Counted from the stretch's first letter, positions 37,623 through 47,240 are shown. The stretch is DNA of 64,000 nucleotides from Sphingomonas sp. (GCF_017304635.1 NZ_JAFKMA010000001.1:434001-498000); one strand, 5' to 3'. The notes: generated by a model not told the origin, from the letters alone. Program-made: numbers and translations.

Positions 37623-39268
37623 TCGGCTGGGCTATCGAGACGCTGATCGCGACCACCCTGCTGATGGTGCTGGTCATGGCGATCCGGCAACCGGTGCGGC
37701 GCAATTTCGGCTCGGGCGTCGCGTACGCGTTGTGGCTGTTGCCGGCGGGGCGGCTGTTCATGCCGCAACTGCCGGGCGATTCGCAGCTGACCCGATTGGT
37801 GGAGCCGATCGCGCAGCAGGTCGGGCAGGGGCCGGGCTACACGGTCGGCCTGCTCAACCCGGCGACGCTGCCGCCCGCGGTCGCGCAGCATGCGACGACG
37901 GCGAGCGCCGCGATCGGTCGCCACGGTTTCGAGGTCGCGGTGGTGCCGCCGACCGCGGTCGAACACGGCACGACGATCGGGATGCTGCTGCTCGGCCTGT
38001 GGGCGGTCGGCGCGACGGCGTTCCTGCTCTATTACGTCGCCGCGCACCTGCGCTTCCGGCATAGCGTCCTGCGCGGCGCCGGCCCCGATCGCGGCAAGGT
38101 CGGCGGCGTGCACGTGATCGAAAGCGACGCCGCGCACGGTCCGCTCGCATTCGGGGTTTGGCGCAAGTACGTCGCCTTCCCGCGCGACTTCGCCGACCGC
38201 TACGACGCCGACGAGCGCGAGTTCGCGTTGCTCCACGAGCTCGGCCATCATCATCGCGGCGACCTGATCGCCAACTGGGTCGCGCTGGCGCTGCTCGCGG
38301 TGCACTGGTTCAACCCGATCGCCTGGCGCGCCTATCGCGCGTTTCGCGCCGATCAGGAGATGGCGAACGACGCCCGCGTCTTGGCCGGGCGGTCGGCGGT
38401 CGAGCGTCATGCGTATGCCTGCGCCATCGTCAAGGCCGCGCACCCCGCCTTCGGGTCGGTGTCGGCGACGTGCCACCTCAACACCATCAAGGACCTGAAA
38501 GGGAGACTGAAGATGCTGACCACCGGACGCCATTCGCGCGCTCGTCTGGCGACGGGCGGCATCGCCGTCGCCGCGTTGACGCTGGCCGGACTCGGCCTGA
38601 CCGCGAGCGGCAGCGCCGCCGCTGGAACCGTCCGGGCGGGGGTCGAGAAGGCGACCGGCCTCGACTTCGCCAAGCTCGACGCCAGGCTGCAAAGCGCGCC
38701 GCCGGCCCCGCCCGCGCCGCCGAGCGACGTCGAGGTGAGCGACACGCCCGACACGCCTGCGGCACCGGGCAAGCGCTACAAGATCGTCCGCGTCGGCAAG
38801 GACGGCAGGACGACCTCGACCGAATGGGTCGTCCGCCCTGCCGTGCCGATGCCGCCAATGACGCCGATGACGCCCATGACACCGATGGCGGCCATGACGC
38901 CGGTCCCCCCGGCAACTCCGGCGGTGCCCTACATGCCGAACATCCCCGAAGTCCGCTCGGCCAATTGTCCGGGCAGCGGCCCGGCGGCCGATCGCCAGAT
39001 GGTGCTCAACCGCACCAAGGGCGACAAGCAGATCATCCTCATCTGCCAGAACCGGATCGAGCGGGCGGCGCAGCGCGGCGCGGAGATGGCGGCCAATTCG
39101 AAGGATATCGAACGCAACGCCTATACCCAGGCGCTAGCCGGGCTGCGCGCGGCGCGGGCGCGGATGGCGAACGACCCCAAGATGACCGGCGAGGCGCGCA
39201 GCGACGCCCTGGAAGGCATCGACGAATCGATCAAGGAGCTTGAGGACGACCTGGCCCACGCCGATTGA
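37619..39268 (+). CDS. M56 (BlaR1-type) membrane metallopeptidase
   Basis: This 549-residue protein has three or four membrane helices around a zinc protease site HELGHHHRGD (about residue 206) and NDARVLAG downstream, as in BlaR1. The segment from about residue 345 on lacks the penicillin-binding sensor domain of BlaR1. It is instead Pro/Met-rich (a TPM tandem repeat near residue 415), followed by a helical, cysteine-containing region. The sensed signal is therefore unlikely to be a beta-lactam by the classic route. It is coupled to the BlaI-like repressor. Confidence 0.88.
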   Translation: MIGWAIETLIATTLLMVLVMAIRQPVRRNFGSGVAYALWLLPAGRLFMPQLPGDSQLTRLVEPIAQQVGQGPGYTVGLLNPATLPPAVAQHATTASAAIGRHGFEVAVVPPTAVEHGTTIGMLLLGLWAVGATAFLLYYVAAHLRFRHSVLRGAGPDRGKVGGVHVIESDAAHGPLAFGVWRKYVAFPRDFADRYDADEREFALLHELGHHHRGDLIANWVALALLAVHWFNPIAWRAYRAFRADQEMANDARVLAGRSAVERHAYACAIVKAAHPAFGSVSATCHLNTIKDLKGRLKMLTTGRHSRARLATGGIAVAALTLAGLGLTASGSAAAGTVRAGVEKATGLDFAKLDARLQSAPPAPPAPPSDVEVSDTPDTPAAPGKRYKIVRVGKDGRTTSTEWVVRPAVPMPPMTPMTPMTPMAAMTPVPPATPAVPYMPNIPEVRSANCPGSGPAADRQMVLNRTKGDKQIILICQNRIERAAQRGAEMAANSKDIERNAYTQALAGLRAARARMANDPKMTGEARSDALEGIDESIKELEDDLAHAD

Positions 39269-39403
39269 TCGCCAGAGCGCGCGGTCGATCGCTGGGGCGG
39301 TCGGCCACGCGCTTGCCGGGGCGGCGCGTCTTTCCCTTGCGCGCGCCGCCCCGTCCCTTTTCCCTCTCTTGCGATCGTTCGTCGGAGCGGCCATCTCGCC
39401 GGC

Positions 39404-40273
39404 ATGAGCGATCAGCAACCCGGCGTGCCGCAGGTCCTGGAACCGCTGGTGACGCGGGTCCTGGCCGACAACCCGTCGCCCTTCACCTTCACCGGCACGC
39501 AGACGCATCTGGTCGGCACCGGCGACCTGGCGGTGATCGATCCGGGCCTCGCCGACGCCGCCCATATCGACGCGCTGATCGCCGCGATCGCCGGGCGGCC
39601 GGTGACCGCGATCCTGGTCACCCATACGCATCGCGATCACAGCCCCGGCGCCGTGCCGCTCAAGGCCGCGACCGGCGCGCCGATCGTCGGGTGCGCGCCG
39701 CTCGCGCTCGACGATCTCGGGCCCCGCGCCGATGCGAGCTTCGATGGCGACTACGCGCCCGACCGTGTGCTGACCGAGGGAGACAGCGTGGCGGGCGACG
39801 GCTGGACGCTCGCCGCGATCGCGACGCCGGGGCATACCAGCAACCACCTCGCCTTCGCGCTGCCCGAGGCGCAGGACGGACAGGGTGCGTTGTTCAGCGG
39901 CGATCATGTCATGGGCTGGTCGACCACGATCGTCTCGCCGCCCGACGGCGACATGGCCGCCTATATGGCGAGCCTCGCCAAGCTCCAGGATCGCCATGAC
40001 GCGATCTACTACCCCGCGCACGGCGATCCGGTGACCAATCCGCAGCGGCTGGTGCGCGGGATGATCGGCCACCGCAAGCAGCGCGAGGGGCAGATCCTGC
40101 GGCTGCTCGCGGCGGCCCCGCAGACCGTGCCGCAGATGGTCGCGCGCATGTATGTCGGGATCGACCCGCGCCTGTTTCCGGCGGCGGAGCGTTCGGTGCT
40201 GGCGCACCTGATCGATCTGGCAGCGCGCGGACGAGTGAACGAGGAAGGCGAGGCGTGGCGCGAGAGCATGTAG
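39404..40273 (+). CDS. MBL-fold hydrolase (LACTB2-like)
   Basis: This 289-residue protein has the metal site THTHRDHSPGAVPL (HxHxDH), TPGHTSNHLAFAL and SGDHVMGWSTTI. The C-terminal winged-helix extension (REGQILRLLAAAPQTVPQMV) is as in LACTB2-like endoribonucleases and glyoxalase-II-like proteins. The substrate is uncertain. It overlaps the DUF4230 gene by 19 bases. Confidence 0.9.
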   Translation: MSDQQPGVPQVLEPLVTRVLADNPSPFTFTGTQTHLVGTGDLAVIDPGLADAAHIDALIAAIAGRPVTAILVTHTHRDHSPGAVPLKAATGAPIVGCAPLALDDLGPRADASFDGDYAPDRVLTEGDSVAGDGWTLAAIATPGHTSNHLAFALPEAQDGQGALFSGDHVMGWSTTIVSPPDGDMAAYMASLAKLQDRHDAIYYPAHGDPVTNPQRLVRGMIGHRKQREGQILRLLAAAPQTVPQMVARMYVGIDPRLFPAAERSVLAHLIDLAARGRVNEEGEAWRESM

Positions 40274-40965
40274 GACGCGGCGATGCCGCCAATTTCCTGG
40301 TCAAGGTCGGCGGCGGGCTCGCGCTGGTGACGCTGTTCCTGCTCGGCGGGCTGTGGCTGGTCTCGGCCTATATCAAGCGAACGGTCGATCCGAGCCCGGT
40401 CACGATCGCCTCGGCCAGCGTGCAGGGCCTGCGTGAACAGAACAAGCTGTCGGCGTTCCAGGCGAGCTTCGTCGCGGTCGTGACCTCGAAGCAGACGCAA
40501 CTGGGCTTGTCGACCGACCGTACGATCATCATGCCGGGGACGGTCGATTATTCGGTCGATCTCGCGAACCTGCGCCAGCGCGACGTGGTGTGGGACGCGA
40601 AGACGAAGACGCTGGGCGTGACCTTGCCGCCGGTCACGGCGTCGCCGCCGCGGATCGATCTCAACGCGGTGCGCTATTACGGGCATAGTGGCATCCTCGG
40701 CACGTTCACCAGCGCCGGCGAGAAGCTCGACGCGATCAACCGCGATGCCGGGCAGAAGGAACTGACGCACCAGGCGCTCCAGCCCGAAACGATGAAGCTG
40801 GCCCGCGACGCCACCCGCCGCGCGGTCGAACGCAGCTTCGCGCTGCCGCTGAAGGCCGCCGGCATCACCGCGACCGTCCGCGTGCGTTTCGCCGACGAAG
40901 GCGTGAACGACGAGGTGTGGGACATGTCGAAGCCGATCGACGGCGTCGATTATAGCGGCCGCTAG
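40255..40965 (+). CDS. DUF4230 membrane-anchored protein
   Basis: This 236-residue protein has one N-terminal helix (about residues 20-42) and a soluble domain that reads like DUF4230: SVQGLREQNKLSAFQASFVA and GTVDYSVDLANLRQRDVVWD. Function is unknown. It starts at a GTG inside the end of the MBL gene, so the pair is co-translated. Confidence 0.78.
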   Translation: MAREHVGRGDAANFLVKVGGGLALVTLFLLGGLWLVSAYIKRTVDPSPVTIASASVQGLREQNKLSAFQASFVAVVTSKQTQLGLSTDRTIIMPGTVDYSVDLANLRQRDVVWDAKTKTLGVTLPPVTASPPRIDLNAVRYYGHSGILGTFTSAGEKLDAINRDAGQKELTHQALQPETMKLARDATRRAVERSFALPLKAAGITATVRVRFADEGVNDEVWDMSKPIDGVDYSGR

Positions 40966-41022
40966 CGAAGCTCCGCGTTTTTTGGTACGATAGGCCATCG
41001 ACATTTCCGGGGGGGAAATTCG

Positions 41023-41745
41023 ATGGCCACGCTCGCAGACACCACGATCCGCCCGATCGAACGCGATCGGCTGTTCTTCTTCGTCATGTCGCTCGCGATC
41101 GCCGCGGTGGTGGTCGGCGGGTTCAGCCTGCAACTGGTGGAGGGGCGATCGACCTTCGCCTCGCCATGGTGGGTGCACGTCCATGGCGTCACCTTCATGG
41201 GATGGCTCGGCATCTATCTCACGCAGAACTGGCTGGTCTGGCGCAACGACACGCTCGCGCACCGCAAGCTTGGCAGGATCGCCGCTTTCTATGTCGGCTG
41301 GATGGTGCTGATAGGGATCGGCGCGAACACGATGGCGGCGGTGCATCACCGGATACCCCCCTTCTTCGAGCCCAACACCTTCCTGGTGATGGACTGGCTG
41401 ACCGTGCTGGTGTTCGCCGGGCTGACCTGGGCGGGCGTACGCTTTCGCGAGCGGACCGACTGGCACCGGCGACTGATGCTGTGCGGCGCGATCCAGGTGA
41501 TGACACCAGGCGTGGGGCGGCTGCTGCCGCTGCCGCTACTGACCCAGACGCAGCAATTGTGGACGATCTGGGCGTGCCTGGTGCCGTTCATGGCGGCGGC
41601 GGCGATCTACGACTGGCGGACGCGCGGGCACGTCCATGTCGCCTATGCGTGGGGGTTCGGCGCGATCACGCTGGCGGTCGCCGTGATGCGGCCATTGGCC
41701 TTCACGCCGCCGATGCTCGCGCTGACGCACTATCTGACCGCTTGA
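41023..41745 (+). CDS. uncharacterised seven-helix membrane protein
   Basis: This 240-residue protein has about seven hydrophobic helices. It has conserved-looking histidines (WWVHVHGVTFMGWLGI, LAHRKLGRIAAFYVGW, DWHRRLMLCG) in the manner of haem-binding or DUF2306-like membrane proteins, but I do not assign a family. GGGGGGAAA precedes the ATG. Confidence 0.7.
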   Translation: MATLADTTIRPIERDRLFFFVMSLAIAAVVVGGFSLQLVEGRSTFASPWWVHVHGVTFMGWLGIYLTQNWLVWRNDTLAHRKLGRIAAFYVGWMVLIGIGANTMAAVHHRIPPFFEPNTFLVMDWLTVLVFAGLTWAGVRFRERTDWHRRLMLCGAIQVMTPGVGRLLPLPLLTQTQQLWTIWACLVPFMAAAAIYDWRTRGHVHVAYAWGFGAITLAVAVMRPLAFTPPMLALTHYLTA

Positions 41746-41776
41746 TCGCCGCGTCCCGTGGGGCCATGTCGGCCCG

Positions 41777-42775
41777 ATGGAACAGCATCCTTCGCTCAAG
41801 GGCGTCGACATCCGGGCCGAGATCGAGCGGCTGCGCCGCGAGCGCAACGCGGTGATCCTGGCGCATTACTACCAGAAGCCGGAAATCCAGGACCTAGCCG
41901 ATTTCGTCGGCGACAGCCTCGACCTGTCGCGGAAGGCGCAGGCAACCGAGGCCGACGTCATCGCCTTTTGCGGCGTCCGCTTCATGGCGGAAACGGCGAA
42001 GATCCTGAGCCCGCAAAAGATCGTCGTGCTGCCCGACATGAACGCCGGATGCAGCCTGGAGGACAGCTGCCCGCCGGAGCAGTTCGCGGCGTTCCGTAGC
42101 GAACATCCGGACGCGATCGCGCTGACCTACATCAACTGCTCGGCGGCGGTGAAGGCGCTTTCCGACGTGATCGTCACCAGCTCGTCGGCCGAGAAGATCC
42201 TGAGCCAGATTCCGAAGGACCAGCCGATCATCTTCGGGCCCGACCGCAACCTCGGCGGGTACCTCGCGCGCAAGACCGGGCGCGACCTGATCCTGTGGCC
42301 GGGCGTGTGCATCGTGCACGAGGCGTTCAGCGAAACCGAATTGCTCAAGCTGAAGGCGCAGTATCCTGGGGCGCCGGTCGCCGCGCATCCCGAATGCCCG
42401 CCGGTCATCCTCGACCATGCCGATTATGTCGGATCGACCAGCGGCATCCTGGAATTCGCCAAGAGCTTCGACGGCGACACGCTGATCGTCGCGACCGAGC
42501 CGCACATCATCCACCAGATGGAAAAGGCGCTGCCGGGCAAGCACTTCATCGGCGCGCCGGGGGCGGACGGCAACTGCAACTGCAACATCTGCCCGTACAT
42601 GGCGCTCAATACGATGGAGAAGCTCTACGTCGCGTTGCGCGACCTCGAGCCGCGGATCGAACTGGAGGAGCAGTTGCGTCTCAAGGCGAAGAAGAGCCTC
42701 GACGCGATGCTGGCGATGGCGAGCGGGACGGTGGGGCTCGGCGACCTCGGCCCGCGCAAGGTGACGGGGGACTGA
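41777..42775 (+). CDS. nadA: quinolinate synthase
   Basis: NadA condenses iminoaspartate with dihydroxyacetone phosphate to make quinolinate for NAD synthesis. The 332-residue protein has AHYYQKPEIQDLADFVGDSL, FCGVRFMAETAKIL, a [4Fe-4S] cysteine in DMNAGCSLEDSCP, AHPECPPVI and the third ligand in NCNCNICPYMALNTM. nadC lies 2.7 kb downstream; nadB is not in the window. Confidence 0.96.
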   Translation: MEQHPSLKGVDIRAEIERLRRERNAVILAHYYQKPEIQDLADFVGDSLDLSRKAQATEADVIAFCGVRFMAETAKILSPQKIVVLPDMNAGCSLEDSCPPEQFAAFRSEHPDAIALTYINCSAAVKALSDVIVTSSSAEKILSQIPKDQPIIFGPDRNLGGYLARKTGRDLILWPGVCIVHEAFSETELLKLKAQYPGAPVAAHPECPPVILDHADYVGSTSGILEFAKSFDGDTLIVATEPHIIHQMEKALPGKHFIGAPGADGNCNCNICPYMALNTMEKLYVALRDLEPRIELEEQLRLKAKKSLDAMLAMASGTVGLGDLGPRKVTGD

Positions 42776-42780
42776 GCCGC

Positions 42781-44157
42781 GTGACGGTGCGCCTGTCCCG
42801 TCGCGAGGCCGTCGCGGCGCTGGCGGCGACAGTCGCCGCGCCGGCGTTCGCGGCCGATCCCGACATCGACTGGGCGGCGCTGGCGACCGACGTCAAGGCC
42901 GAGATGGCGTGGGCGTGGGGCCAGTATCGCGAGCGCGCCTGGGGCAAGGACGATTTCCTGCCGGTGTCGGGCGGGGCGAAGAGCTTCCCGCTCAAGGACC
43001 ATCACCTCGGCCTGTCGCTGATCGAAGCGATGGACACGTTGTGGGTGATGGGGCTGGATGCCGAGTTTGCCGATGCGCTGGACTGGGTGAAGACCAGCCT
43101 CGACTTCGATGTCGATGGCGACGTGTCGGTGTTCGAGACCAACATCCGCCTCGTCGGCGGGTTGCTGTCGGCGCATCATGCGAGCGGCGATCCGGTGGTG
43201 CTGGCGAAGGCGCGCGATCTCGCCGACCGGCTGCTGCCCGCGTTCAAGACACCGACCGGGATGCCGTACCGCTTCGTCAACCTGAAGACCGGCGCGGTGC
43301 GCGATCCCGCGACCAACCCGGCCGAGACGGGGACGATCATCGCCGAATTCGGCACGCTCAGCAAACTGACCGGCGACCGCAGATATTATCGCGCCGCCAA
43401 GCGTGCGATGGAGGCGATGTACCGGCGGCGGTCGAAGATCGGCCTGCTCGCCGACAAGATCGACGCGACGACCGGACAATGGCTCAGCCGCCGCGCGACG
43501 GTGGGGCCGCCGTCGGACAGCTTCTACGAATATTGCTGGGACGGCTGGGATCTGTTGCGCGACCGTGGTTGCAAGGCGATGTACGAGACACTGACGCGCG
43601 CGATCCTGCGCTATCAGCCCGCGACGATCGGTGATCGTCTGTGGTTCGTCGATGTCGATTTCGAGACCGGCGCGCGGCTGTCGACGGAGCAGGACGAACT
43701 GGCGAGCTTCTATGGCGGGTTGCTCGCGCAGGGCGGCGCGCACGAGCAGGGCGCGGCCTATATGCGGGCCTGGGCGAGCGTGCAGGACCGCTACGGCATC
43801 CTGCCCGAGGGATACGATCCCGCGACCGGCCAGCCGACTGTCCTGACCAACGCGCTGCGCCCCGAACTCGCCGACGCGGCGTTTACCCTGTGGCTGATCG
43901 ATCGCGGCGCCGAATGGCGGATGATCGGCCGCCAGCATTTCCTCAACATGAAGCGCTGGAACCGCGCCAAATACGGCTATACCGATTTGGCCGATGTCGT
44001 GACCAAGAAGCAGGCGGATCACTGCCCGGGCTATTGGTGGTCCGAACAGATGAAGTATTACTACCTGCTGTTCAGCGATACGCCACGGTTCGATTACAAG
44101 AACAACTATCTCTCGACCGAGGGTAACGTGCTGCGCGGGTTCCGGCGCGGGTTGTAA
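42781..44157 (+). CDS. GH47 alpha-mannosidase, exported
   Basis: This 458-residue protein has a Tat-like signal (RLSRREAVAALAATVAAPAF) and motifs of glycoside hydrolase family 47: IEAMDTLWVMGL, FETNIRLVGGLLSAHHASGD, EFGTLSKLTGDRRYY, PPSDSFYEYCWDGWDLL, LRPELADAAFTLWLI and the terminal STEGNVL, whose Thr binds calcium in the family. GH47 enzymes are mainly eukaryotic ER/Golgi alpha-1,2-mannosidases; bacterial members are known but few. It starts at a GTG 6 bases after nadA and is followed by a GH19 gene. Confidence 0.9.
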   Translation: MTVRLSRREAVAALAATVAAPAFAADPDIDWAALATDVKAEMAWAWGQYRERAWGKDDFLPVSGGAKSFPLKDHHLGLSLIEAMDTLWVMGLDAEFADALDWVKTSLDFDVDGDVSVFETNIRLVGGLLSAHHASGDPVVLAKARDLADRLLPAFKTPTGMPYRFVNLKTGAVRDPATNPAETGTIIAEFGTLSKLTGDRRYYRAAKRAMEAMYRRRSKIGLLADKIDATTGQWLSRRATVGPPSDSFYEYCWDGWDLLRDRGCKAMYETLTRAILRYQPATIGDRLWFVDVDFETGARLSTEQDELASFYGGLLAQGGAHEQGAAYMRAWASVQDRYGILPEGYDPATGQPTVLTNALRPELADAAFTLWLIDRGAEWRMIGRQHFLNMKRWNRAKYGYTDLADVVTKKQADHCPGYWWSEQMKYYYLLFSDTPRFDYKNNYLSTEGNVLRGFRRGL

Positions 44158-44207
44158 TGTAGGGTTTCGTGTCCCACGCCCCCTCGCGATTTTCGAAGGG
44201 AGGGAGC

Positions 44208-44864
44208 ATGACCGTTACAGCCGCCGCCATCGTCGCCCGGTTCGCACCGCGCGCGCTGCCCGCTTATGCCGCGGCGTTTCGCGATCCCGGCGGGTTGTTG
44301 GCGACGGCGGGGATCGCGACGCCGCTCCGCCTCGCGCATTTCATGGCGCAGGCGATGGAGGAGACCGGCGCGCTGACCGTGGCGGTGGAGAACGGCAATT
44401 ATTCGGCCGGCGCGCTGGCGCGGATGTGGGATTCGGGGAACTGGCACCGCTATTTCGCCGATCGCGACGCCTGTATCGCGATGGCCGCGACGTGCCGGCG
44501 CGACGGTGGGGAGACGCTGTTCAACCTCGTCTACGGCAATCGCATGGGCAACGGCCCGCCGGCGAGCGGCGACGGCTGGCGGTTCCGCGGGCGCGGCGTG
44601 CTGCAGACGACGGGGCGCGGCAACTATGCGACGTGCGCGGCGCGCTGGGGCATCGACTTCGTCGCGCGACCGGAGCTCGTCGCGGCGGCCGAGCATGCGC
44701 TGAAACCGGCGATCGCGGAATGGACCGACAAGAACGCCAACGCCGCCGCCGACCGCGACGATATCGAGCGCGTGACGCTGCTGGTGAACGGCGGGCGGAT
44801 CGGGCTGGTGGCGCGGCGGGCCTGGCTTGCGCGCATCAAGCCGTTCGTCGGGATCGCGAGCTAG
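44208..44864 (+). CDS. GH19-type chitinase/endolysin-like protein
   Basis: This 218-residue protein has HFMAQAMEETGALTVAVENG (catalytic Glu), YGNRMGNGPPASGDGWRFRG and GRGVLQTTGRGNYATC, the GH19 core seen in phage endolysins and chitinases. There is no signal peptide, and no phage genes lie around it. AAGGGAGGG precedes the ATG. It probably cleaves peptidoglycan or chitin. Confidence 0.88.
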   Translation: MTVTAAAIVARFAPRALPAYAAAFRDPGGLLATAGIATPLRLAHFMAQAMEETGALTVAVENGNYSAGALARMWDSGNWHRYFADRDACIAMAATCRRDGGETLFNLVYGNRMGNGPPASGDGWRFRGRGVLQTTGRGNYATCAARWGIDFVARPELVAAAEHALKPAIAEWTDKNANAAADRDDIERVTLLVNGGRIGLVARRAWLARIKPFVGIAS

Positions 44865-45385
44865 TCCTCGTCCAGCGCCGCCGCCATGTCGGCGAGCTTC
44901 GCGATCGTGTTCATGTTGCGCGCGGTGCCGGCCTTGGCGGCGGGGACGACCAGCTTCGACTGCCCCATGCCGTGGTCGGTGTAGCGGATGTAGATTTCGC
45001 GTTTGCCCACCGCGATTTCCTCGCCGTCGACATGGCGCGCGTCGGCGGCGGCGTCCTTCGGCGGTTTCTCGTCGAGCAGCACCGCGACGACGCGGTTGCC
45101 GGGCGCCTTGGCGAACGGATTGGCGTCGCGGATCGCGGCGAGCTCCTTGGCGGTGCGCACCATCACCGGCACGGCCTTGCCCGCATAATCGGCGAGCGCC
45201 TTTTCCAGCGCGGCCTTGACCGCCGTCTCGCTCTTGCCGCTGGTGAAGGCGACGTTGCCGCTGGCGATGTAGGTCTTCACGTCCGCGAATCCGGCATCCT
45301 CGCACATCCTGGTCAGCTCGCTCATCGGCAGCTTGCCGGTGCCGCCGACGTTCACGGCGCGCAGGAAGGCGGCATAGGCGGGCAT
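44861..45385 (-). CDS. DUF1697 protein
   Basis: This 174-residue protein begins PAYAAFLRAVNVGGTGKLPM, then GFADVKTYIASGNVAFTSGK, the diagnostic start of DUF1697. The function of the family is unknown. It converges on the GH19 gene with a 4-base overlap. Confidence 0.9.
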   Translation of the reverse strand: MPAYAAFLRAVNVGGTGKLPMSELTRMCEDAGFADVKTYIASGNVAFTSGKSETAVKAALEKALADYAGKAVPVMVRTAKELAAIRDANPFAKAPGNRVVAVLLDEKPPKDAAADARHVDGEEIAVGKREIYIRYTDHGMGQSKLVVPAAKAGTARNMNTIAKLADMAAALDED

Positions 45386-45439
45386 CGGTCGTCTCCTCGC
45401 GGGCTGGCGGCGCAGCTTGCTTCATGGCAGGGCGGGGCG

Positions 45440-46294
45440 ATGACGCAAATGGCTTTCGACCTGCCCGGTTTCGACCTCGACGGCTTCGTCCGCGCGACGC
45501 TGGCGGAGGATCTGGGGGCGGGGGGCGACATCACCTCCGCTGCGGTGATCCCGGCCGACGCGCGGTTCGCCGGGGTGATGGACAGCCGCGACGCGATCGT
45601 CGTCGCCGGCCTGCCGATCGCGGCGGCGTTCTTCCGCGCGCTCGACCCCGATGTCGTGATCGAGCTGCTGACCAGCGACGGCCAGCGCGTGGCGGTGGGC
45701 AGCGACCTGATGCGGCTGTCGGGCATGGCGCGCGGCATGCTGACGGCGGAGCGATCGGCGCTCAACACGGTCCAGCATCTGTCGGGCATCGCCACGCTGA
45801 CCCGCGCCTATGTCGATCGCATCGCCGGGACGGGGGCGATCCTGCTCGACACGCGCAAGACGATCCCCGGGCTGCGCAGCCTCGAGAAATACGCCACTCG
45901 GATGGGCGGGGCGACCAACCATCGCATGGGGCTGTGGGACGCGGCGATGATAAAGGACAATCACGTCGCCGTCGCCGGATCGGTCGGCACCGCGGTCGAG
46001 CGCGCCAAAGCGGCCGGGATCGCTCGGATCATCGTCGAGGTCGATCGCGTCGACCAGATCGAACCCGCGCTGGCGGCCGGGGCGACTCACCTGCTGCTCG
46101 ACAATATGGACCCGCCGACCCTGCGCGGTGCGGTGACGTTGGTCGGCGGGCGCGTGCCGACCGAAGCGTCGGGCGGCGTCACGCTGGAGACGATCCGCGC
46201 GATCGCCGAGACCGGCGTCACCTATATCAGCGTCGGCCGGCTGACGCAGTCGGCGCCCGCCGCCGATATCGGGCTCGATTTCCAGCCGCGCTGA
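45440..46294 (+). CDS. nadC: nicotinate-nucleotide pyrophosphorylase
   Basis: NadC turns quinolinate and PRPP into nicotinate mononucleotide. The 284-residue protein has RATLAEDLGAGGDITSAAVI, LDTRKTIPGLRSLEKYATRM, GGATNHRMGLWDAAMIKDNH and VDRVDQIEPALAAGATHLLL, then LEASGG-like EASGGVTLE. It works with NadA, encoded 2.7 kb upstream. Confidence 0.96.
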   Translation: MTQMAFDLPGFDLDGFVRATLAEDLGAGGDITSAAVIPADARFAGVMDSRDAIVVAGLPIAAAFFRALDPDVVIELLTSDGQRVAVGSDLMRLSGMARGMLTAERSALNTVQHLSGIATLTRAYVDRIAGTGAILLDTRKTIPGLRSLEKYATRMGGATNHRMGLWDAAMIKDNHVAVAGSVGTAVERAKAAGIARIIVEVDRVDQIEPALAAGATHLLLDNMDPPTLRGAVTLVGGRVPTEASGGVTLETIRAIAETGVTYISVGRLTQSAPAADIGLDFQPR

Positions 46295-46356
46295 ACGTTG
46301 CGTGGCGACGCCTCGCCCGGCTAAGTTATCGATGCAATCGCAACGGAGGACGGGTG

Positions 46357-47064
46357 ATGAAGACAGGCTGGCTGGCGGGAGCGATCGCGATGCTGACGCC
46401 AGGCATCGCCACGGCGCAGGCCTTGGTCTGCACGCCGCCCGCGAACCCGCCGCGCCCGGTGCCGGACCTGCCGAGCGCCGACCAGCCCGCCCGCAACCTG
46501 CCGATCGGCAGCTACACGCTCGCGATCACCTGGGCGCCGCAATTCTGTCGCAACGGCGGGTTCAGCCCGGCGGCGCGGTTCCAGTGCGGCGGCGGCAATC
46601 GTTTCGGCTTCACGCTGCATGGCCTGTGGCCCGACGGGCTCGGCAAGGACTGGCCGCAATATTGCGCGGCGACCCCGATCCTGCCGCCCGCGACGATCCG
46701 CCGGACGATGTGCGCGACGCCGTCGGCGCAACTCGTCCAGCATGAGTGGGCGAAGCACGGCACCTGCACCGGCTGGCGCCCCGACGCCTATTTCGCGAAG
46801 TCGACCGGACTGTACGCGAAGCTGCGCTATCCGGACATGAACCGGCTGTCGCGCGGGCCGCTGACGGTCGGGCAGTTCGCCGATGCGTTCGCGCGCGCCA
46901 ATCCCGGCGTGCCGGCGAACGCGATCCGGGTGACGGCGCATGACGGCTGGCTCGACGAGCTGTGGCTCTGCCTCGACACGAAGCTGCGCTACGAGCGCTG
47001 CAAGGCGGGCACCGGTGGGCTGGCCGTCGATGCGTCGCTCAAGATCTGGCGCGGGCGGCGCTAG
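46357..47064 (+). CDS. RNase T2 family ribonuclease, secreted
   Basis: This 235-residue protein has a signal peptide (AGAIAMLTPGIATAQA). It also has both catalytic boxes of RNase T2: FTLHGLWPDG (CAS I, catalytic His) and HEWAKHGTC (CAS II, His and Lys), with several cysteines for disulfides. It is probably periplasmic, as in E. coli RNase I. GGAGGA precedes the ATG. Confidence 0.94.
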   Translation: MKTGWLAGAIAMLTPGIATAQALVCTPPANPPRPVPDLPSADQPARNLPIGSYTLAITWAPQFCRNGGFSPAARFQCGGGNRFGFTLHGLWPDGLGKDWPQYCAATPILPPATIRRTMCATPSAQLVQHEWAKHGTCTGWRPDAYFAKSTGLYAKLRYPDMNRLSRGPLTVGQFADAFARANPGVPANAIRVTAHDGWLDELWLCLDTKLRYERCKAGTGGLAVDASLKIWRGRR

Positions 47065-47111
47065 GGCCGATCGACATCCGACGGTTGAGATAGCCGTTCC
47101 GCAACCACCCC

Positions 47112-47218
47112 GTCACCCCGGCCTAGTGCCGGGGTCCACCGGGCGGCTTTCCATGAAAAGAGGATCGAGCGATGCGCCGGCGGCACCGTGGACCCCGGCA
47201 CAAGGCCCGGGGTGACGG
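47112..47218. repeat. palindromic element, family D copy 2
   Basis: GTCACCCCGGCCTAGTGCCG (from 47112) pairs with 47186-47217 (GTGGACCCCGGCACAAGGCC and on). A 45-base centre separates the arms. Related to the element at 28260. Confidence 0.85.
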
Positions 47219-47240
47219 AGTGTGCTATTGTCCAGCCGTT

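Noticed and set aside
44208-44864. Prophage remnant suggested by the endolysin-like GH19 gene
   Set aside because: No holin, structural, integrase or repressor genes lie around it; the neighbours are metabolic.
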